Assembly (NCBI RefSeq): GCF_000621705.1
Contig: NZ_JHXO01000013.1
Location: 115,627-179,626, forward strand
Direction of reading: 5' to 3'
Length of the DNA stretch: 64,000 bases
From: Prolixibacter bellariivorans ATCC BAA-1284
GTDB taxonomy: Bacteria; Bacteroidota; Bacteroidia; Bacteroidales; Prolixibacteraceae
How positions within the stretch are numbered: position 1 is the first letter of the stretch; every line of letters starts with the position of its first letter. The notes below the pieces were generated by a model that was given only the letters and a program-made list of their open reading frames with translations, did not search any database and was not told where the DNA came from. The position numbers and the translations under genes were made by a program. Positions 61,480 to 64,000 of this stretch are shown here, in pieces.

Positions 61480-61908
61480 ATGTCCTACACCTATCAATAC
61501 CCCCGGCCGGCAATAACAGTTGATGCCATTGTAACAGCAGAGCGTAACGGCGAGCAGTGGGTGCTGCTTATTCGTCGAAAAGCATACCCTTTTGAGGGGA
61601 AATGGGCTTTGCCCGGAGGATTTGTGAATATGGACGAAACGCTGGCTGAGTCGTGTCAGAGAGAGCTGGAAGAAGAAACCGCATTAACCGGCGTAGTGCT
61701 GAAACAGTTTTATACTTTCGATGCAGTCGATCGGGATCCTCGAGCCCGAACCATTTCAGTGGTATTTACCGGGCAAATTCCCGAGCCTGTTCCCGTAAAA
61801 GGTGGCGATGATGCATTGGAAGCGGAATGGTTCCCCATTATTTCGTTACCGGAAATGGCGTTCGATCACCGCGAAATCATTCAGAAATTTGTGATGGAGA
61901 TAATTTGA
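61480..61908 (+). CDS. Nudix hydrolase
   Basis: A 142-residue Nudix protein. The Nudix box spans residues 47-69: G47, E53, R61-E62, E65-E66, with Ala68 replacing the last conserved Gly. The metal-binding REx2EE glutamates are intact. The opening TVDAIV and RRKAYPFEGKWALPGGFV are typical of the ADP-ribose pyrophosphatase/NrtR-related group, here without a DNA-binding C-terminal domain. It cleaves a nucleoside diphosphate linked to another moiety; the substrate is unknown. Convergent with the WbqC gene. Confidence 0.9.
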   Translation: MSYTYQYPRPAITVDAIVTAERNGEQWVLLIRRKAYPFEGKWALPGGFVNMDETLAESCQRELEEETALTGVVLKQFYTFDAVDRDPRARTISVVFTGQIPEPVPVKGGDDALEAEWFPIISLPEMAFDHREIIQKFVMEII

Positions 61909-61925
61909 GGCTTTTTGGGGGTGTA

Positions 61926-62576
61926 TTATTCCTTAAAGCAATCTTCAATAATACGCACTGATTCGGGACCCTCGTTAAAAAATAAGTCGATGATGGAAAG
62001 ATTGGGCTGAAAATCGAATTTTTCTTCGAAAACCTGTGTATAGGGTTCGGGGGAAAAGTTCGGATCTGCTTTTGTTTTCTGTCTTTTAGGATGGATTATC
62101 TCACGTAAGTCGATGGTGTCGTTTTTCACCTCTTTCTGGTATTCTGACGACAAATTGATGTTGGAATCCATATCCAGTAATTCCACTACTTTTTCCTGTA
62201 TTGCCAGGTTGAAATCAAGCAGATATTTCCATCTCTTTTTGTGGTAAAACGGGGCAAACTCATCCTCGTAATAGGGAAAGAAAGGGGAGTTATTATATGC
62301 GGAGACAATTGTTCGCCAATGGAGTCGCTGCCAGTTTTCCGCGTAAGCGATACGGATGTCTTTGGTTTTCACTTTTAATTCAGGGCCTTTGTCAACCGGT
62401 ATGCTCAAAGTAAGTAAGCCGTTTCCACCCAAAATCCGGCAGCGGTTGCGGTAGGTTTGTTTTGGGTAATTCTCGTGTTGTTCAATTAATATTTCGGGGT
62501 AATGAACCAGTTTTGTATAATACTGTACGGGGCCCAGATAAGCAGTTGAAAGTAAAGTAGTATGTATTTCGGTCAT
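61926..62576 (-). CDS. WbqC-family protein
   Basis: A 216-residue soluble protein of the WbqC family, recognised by STAYLGPVQYYTKL at the start, YRNRCRILGGNGLLTLSIPV, NWQRLHWRTIVSAYNNSPFFPYYED and the C-terminal SIIDLFFNEGPES. Family members are thought to have a cysteine-protease-like fold; some occur in O-antigen clusters, but in Bacteroidota the gene commonly sits next to lepB, as here. Function is unknown. It lies 13 bases after the LapA-like gene. Confidence 0.88.
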   Translation of the reverse strand: MTEIHTTLLSTAYLGPVQYYTKLVHYPEILIEQHENYPKQTYRNRCRILGGNGLLTLSIPVDKGPELKVKTKDIRIAYAENWQRLHWRTIVSAYNNSPFFPYYEDEFAPFYHKKRWKYLLDFNLAIQEKVVELLDMDSNINLSSEYQKEVKNDTIDLREIIHPKRQKTKADPNFSPEPYTQVFEEKFDFQPNLSIIDLFFNEGPESVRIIEDCFKE

Positions 62577-62589
62577 CGGAAGCTATTCA

Positions 62590-62949
62590 TTAATCGTCGA
62601 AGAATGTGCTGTTTGTGTCGCCACGAATCAGATCGCCTTCATCTTTCTTTTTTTGTTCTTCATTTTCCAGCTCTTCCAGATCCTGTCGGTACTCCAGCAA
62701 CTGTTCTTCCAGTTCGTCAATGCGTTCTTTTAAACTTCGGTTATCCTTTCTCAAACGTTGTTTGCCCGGATAACTGGACAGGGCACTTAACATCACCCCA
62801 ATCAGAATCGCTGACAAAAGAACTAAAACCAAAGGAATTTCCGGTATTTGCCAAACCAAAAATTTTACTGAAACACTGATCGCATTTTGCAAGGCAAATA
62901 CAACCAGTATGATTCCGAGAACAAGTCCGGTGACTAAACCACGCTGCAT
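62590..62949 (-). CDS. LapA-domain membrane protein
   Basis: A 119-residue protein with two membrane helices (about 5-25 and 38-58) of the LapA/DUF1049 type (VTGLVLGIILVVFALQN, PLVLVLLSAILIGVMLS) and a cytoplasmic coiled-coil tail (about 66-105) rich in E, L and K. E. coli LapA/LapB control lipopolysaccharide assembly; LapA-like proteins elsewhere are of unknown role. It belongs to the minus-strand run lepB - lipoprotein - LapA - WbqC. Confidence 0.82.
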   Translation of the reverse strand: MQRGLVTGLVLGIILVVFALQNAISVSVKFLVWQIPEIPLVLVLLSAILIGVMLSALSSYPGKQRLRKDNRSLKERIDELEEQLLEYRQDLEELENEEQKKKDEGDLIRGDTNSTFFDD

Positions 62950-63024
62950 AATTATAGAGTTTTTCGTTACTCTAAGATACAGCTTTCAGCCTATTTCGTA
63001 AAAGAAGTGTATCGTTTGTGTAAA

Positions 63025-63522
63025 TTATTTTTCACCTGTCAACGTCATTCCCGGGGTGAGTCCGATTCGTTTAAACTCAGCCGTATTAATGGTTATGCTT
63101 TCGTCTTGTCCATCAGACGAATCACGAAAATAGACATTATAATCGGCGCCGAGCGGCACCATTAAAGACGTGTGTTGTTTTGGCGGAATACGGACATCGA
63201 GGATATCGTTGTATTGATCGTCTGACCAGAAGACATTGGTAACCAGATTGACACGCATGGTATCGGCAGAATGATTGTAAAGCTTAATACGCTTGAAGGA
63301 GCGGGGCGTGGTTTCCGGTTCCATATCAAGGTTCAGAGAGGCAAGCGTAACAATATTAAGCATCTGCAGTGCAACGTCTCCCACATTGATTCCGGTTCGT
63401 TTCCGGTGCATTTCCTTTTGTCTTTCGATGCTTCCTGTATCGTGAATGTATTGGCCGGTGGAGCAGCTGTAAAAAAACAAAAGGCTGCATAAGACGCTTA
63501 GGATAGGTCGAGTTTTTCTCAT
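63025..63522 (-). CDS. Lipoprotein of unknown function
   Basis: A 165-residue exported protein with lipobox FYSC (Cys near 20). The mature part contains RKRTGINVGDVALQMLNIVT and a beta-rich C-terminal half (residues about 75-160) with no motif I recognise. It lies between lepB and the LapA-like gene on the same strand. Confidence 0.65.
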   Translation of the reverse strand: MRKTRPILSVLCSLLFFYSCSTGQYIHDTGSIERQKEMHRKRTGINVGDVALQMLNIVTLASLNLDMEPETTPRSFKRIKLYNHSADTMRVNLVTNVFWSDDQYNDILDVRIPPKQHTSLMVPLGADYNVYFRDSSDGQDESITINTAEFKRIGLTPGMTLTGEK

Positions 63523-63542
63523 TTGTCAGATAAATTTGGACA

Positions 63543-63577
63543 TGAAAAAGCCAGCAAATAATATACCGGCTTTTTCA
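63543..63577 (-). terminator. Terminator of lepB
   Basis: TGAAAAAGCC (63543-63552) and GGCTTTTTCA (63568-63577) form a 10-bp stem 22 bases past the lepB stop; on the minus strand the T-run lies in the second arm. Confidence 0.7.
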
Positions 63578-63599
63578 AGAATGAATATGAATAAGTTTT

Positions 63600-64000
63600 T
63601 TATTCGACTTTTTTAAAGAACCGGTTCCAACGGATGTTGGCCGGGAACGATTTGTCTTTATCGAGCGACAGCCAGATGAAGGAAGCTTTTCCTACCACGT
63701 GATCCTCCGGTACAAATCCCCAGTATCGCGAGTCGGCCGAATTGTGTCGGTTATCACCCATCATCCAGTAATAGTTCATATTGAACGTGTATGAATCAGC
63801 TGGTTTATCGTTAATATAAATGGTGCTGTCCTTCACGGCCAGTTTATTCTTCTCGTAAACGCGAATAATGCGCCGGTAAAACGGAAGATTCTTCAACGTC
63901 AGGTGGACGGTTGCACCTTTTTTGGGAATCCAAATGGGACCGAAATTATCGACATTCCATGGGTAGTCTTTCGGATCGAACGGAAAAATGTTCGGATCGG
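63600..64000 (-). CDS. lepB: Signal peptidase I, 3' part (runs off the window)
   Basis: The last 132 codons of a type I signal peptidase; the frame stays open to the window edge, so the 5' part lies beyond 64000. The conserved box [14 protein letters not shown] (residues about 78-91 of this part) followed by [11 protein letters not shown] is diagnostic. The enzyme cleaves signal peptides of exported proteins in the inner membrane. The catalytic Ser and Lys lie upstream, outside the window. A TTG at 63896 is not the start, because coding sequence continues ahead of it ([16 protein letters not shown]). Confidence 0.93.
   Translation of the reverse strand, partial: DPNIFPFDPKDYPWNVDNFGPIWIPKKGATVHLTLKNLPFYRRIIRVYEKNKLAVKDSTIYINDKPADSYTFNMNYYWMMGDNRHNSADSRYWGFVPEDHVVGKASFIWLSLDKDKSFPANIRWNRFFKKVE

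Noticed and set aside
63894..63896. TTG as the lepB start
   Set aside because: The open frame and recognisable signal-peptidase sequence continue upstream to the window edge.

Overview
The window reads as chromosomal DNA of a member of the Bacteroidota, most likely class Bacteroidia and plausibly near the Prolixibacteraceae/Marinilabiliales; the exact placement is an inference. The signs are two SusC/SusD pairs, many signal-peptidase-II lipoproteins, promoters of the Bacteroidota form TTTG-N18-20-TAnnTTTG, an HYC_CC_PP-type protein, a PgpH-type 7TM-HD phosphodiesterase and a WbqC-lepB neighbourhood. Oxygen-defence and anaerobic-style genes occur together (rubrerythrin, 2[4Fe-4S] ferredoxin, formate-THF ligase, histidine degradation through formiminoglutamate), which fits an anaerobe or facultative fermenter. 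I see no rRNA, tRNA, CRISPR array, prophage or complete insertion sequence.

Layout. 0.1-2.8 kb: minus-strand operon of a divergent PfkB kinase, a CBS-domain protein and an ArsB/NhaD-type permease. 3.3-6.6 kb: DUF2231 membrane protein, a CusRS-like two-component system and an exported rubrerythrin. 6.7-15.6 kb: CAP-domain protein, small membrane protein, beta-hydroxyacid dehydrogenase, fhs, an orphan TrpB2, a PatB-type C-S lyase, and an OsmC/thioredoxin operon divergent from a MarR regulator with matching palindromic operators. 15.7-22.1 kb: first heavy-metal RND system (His-rich protein, adaptor, pump, outer-membrane factor). 22.7-24.7 kb: two DUF4382-type lipoproteins. 24.8-27.0 kb: GNAT-nitrilase fusion and a membrane protein. 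27.3-36.3 kb: second, CusABC-like copper/silver system with DUF302, SHOCT and HMA-domain accessory genes. 36.3-41.9 kb: ABC-F ATPase, endonuclease III, ZIP transporter, ferredoxin, YfcC-type carrier. 42.4-45.4 kb: hutI and fused ftcD. 45.9-56.8 kb: two SusC/SusD pairs separated by a 1.36-kb gene-free block. 56.9-64 kb: S41 protease, PgpH-like phosphodiesterase, NlpC/P60 hydrolase with a 30-residue membrane microprotein, Nudix, WbqC, LapA-like protein, a lipoprotein and the 3' part of lepB.

How the parts work together. Copper/metal handling dominates: a sensor-regulator pair, two complete export systems, and small periplasmic or membrane metal proteins. A thiol/peroxide module (MarR, thioredoxin, OsmC) and the exported rubrerythrin fit the oxidative side of metal stress. 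FtcD and Fhs meet at one-carbon tetrahydrofolate units, so histidine degradation could feed formate and ATP production. Neither SusC/SusD pair has a glycan hydrolase beside it.

The least explained DNA is the block between the two SusC/SusD pairs (50.4-51.8 kb). It holds an array of degenerate palindromic motifs spaced about 22 bp apart (two helical turns), lying between two look-alike transcription terminators that share a 16-bp identical sequence. I regard this as the best candidate for something undescribed.
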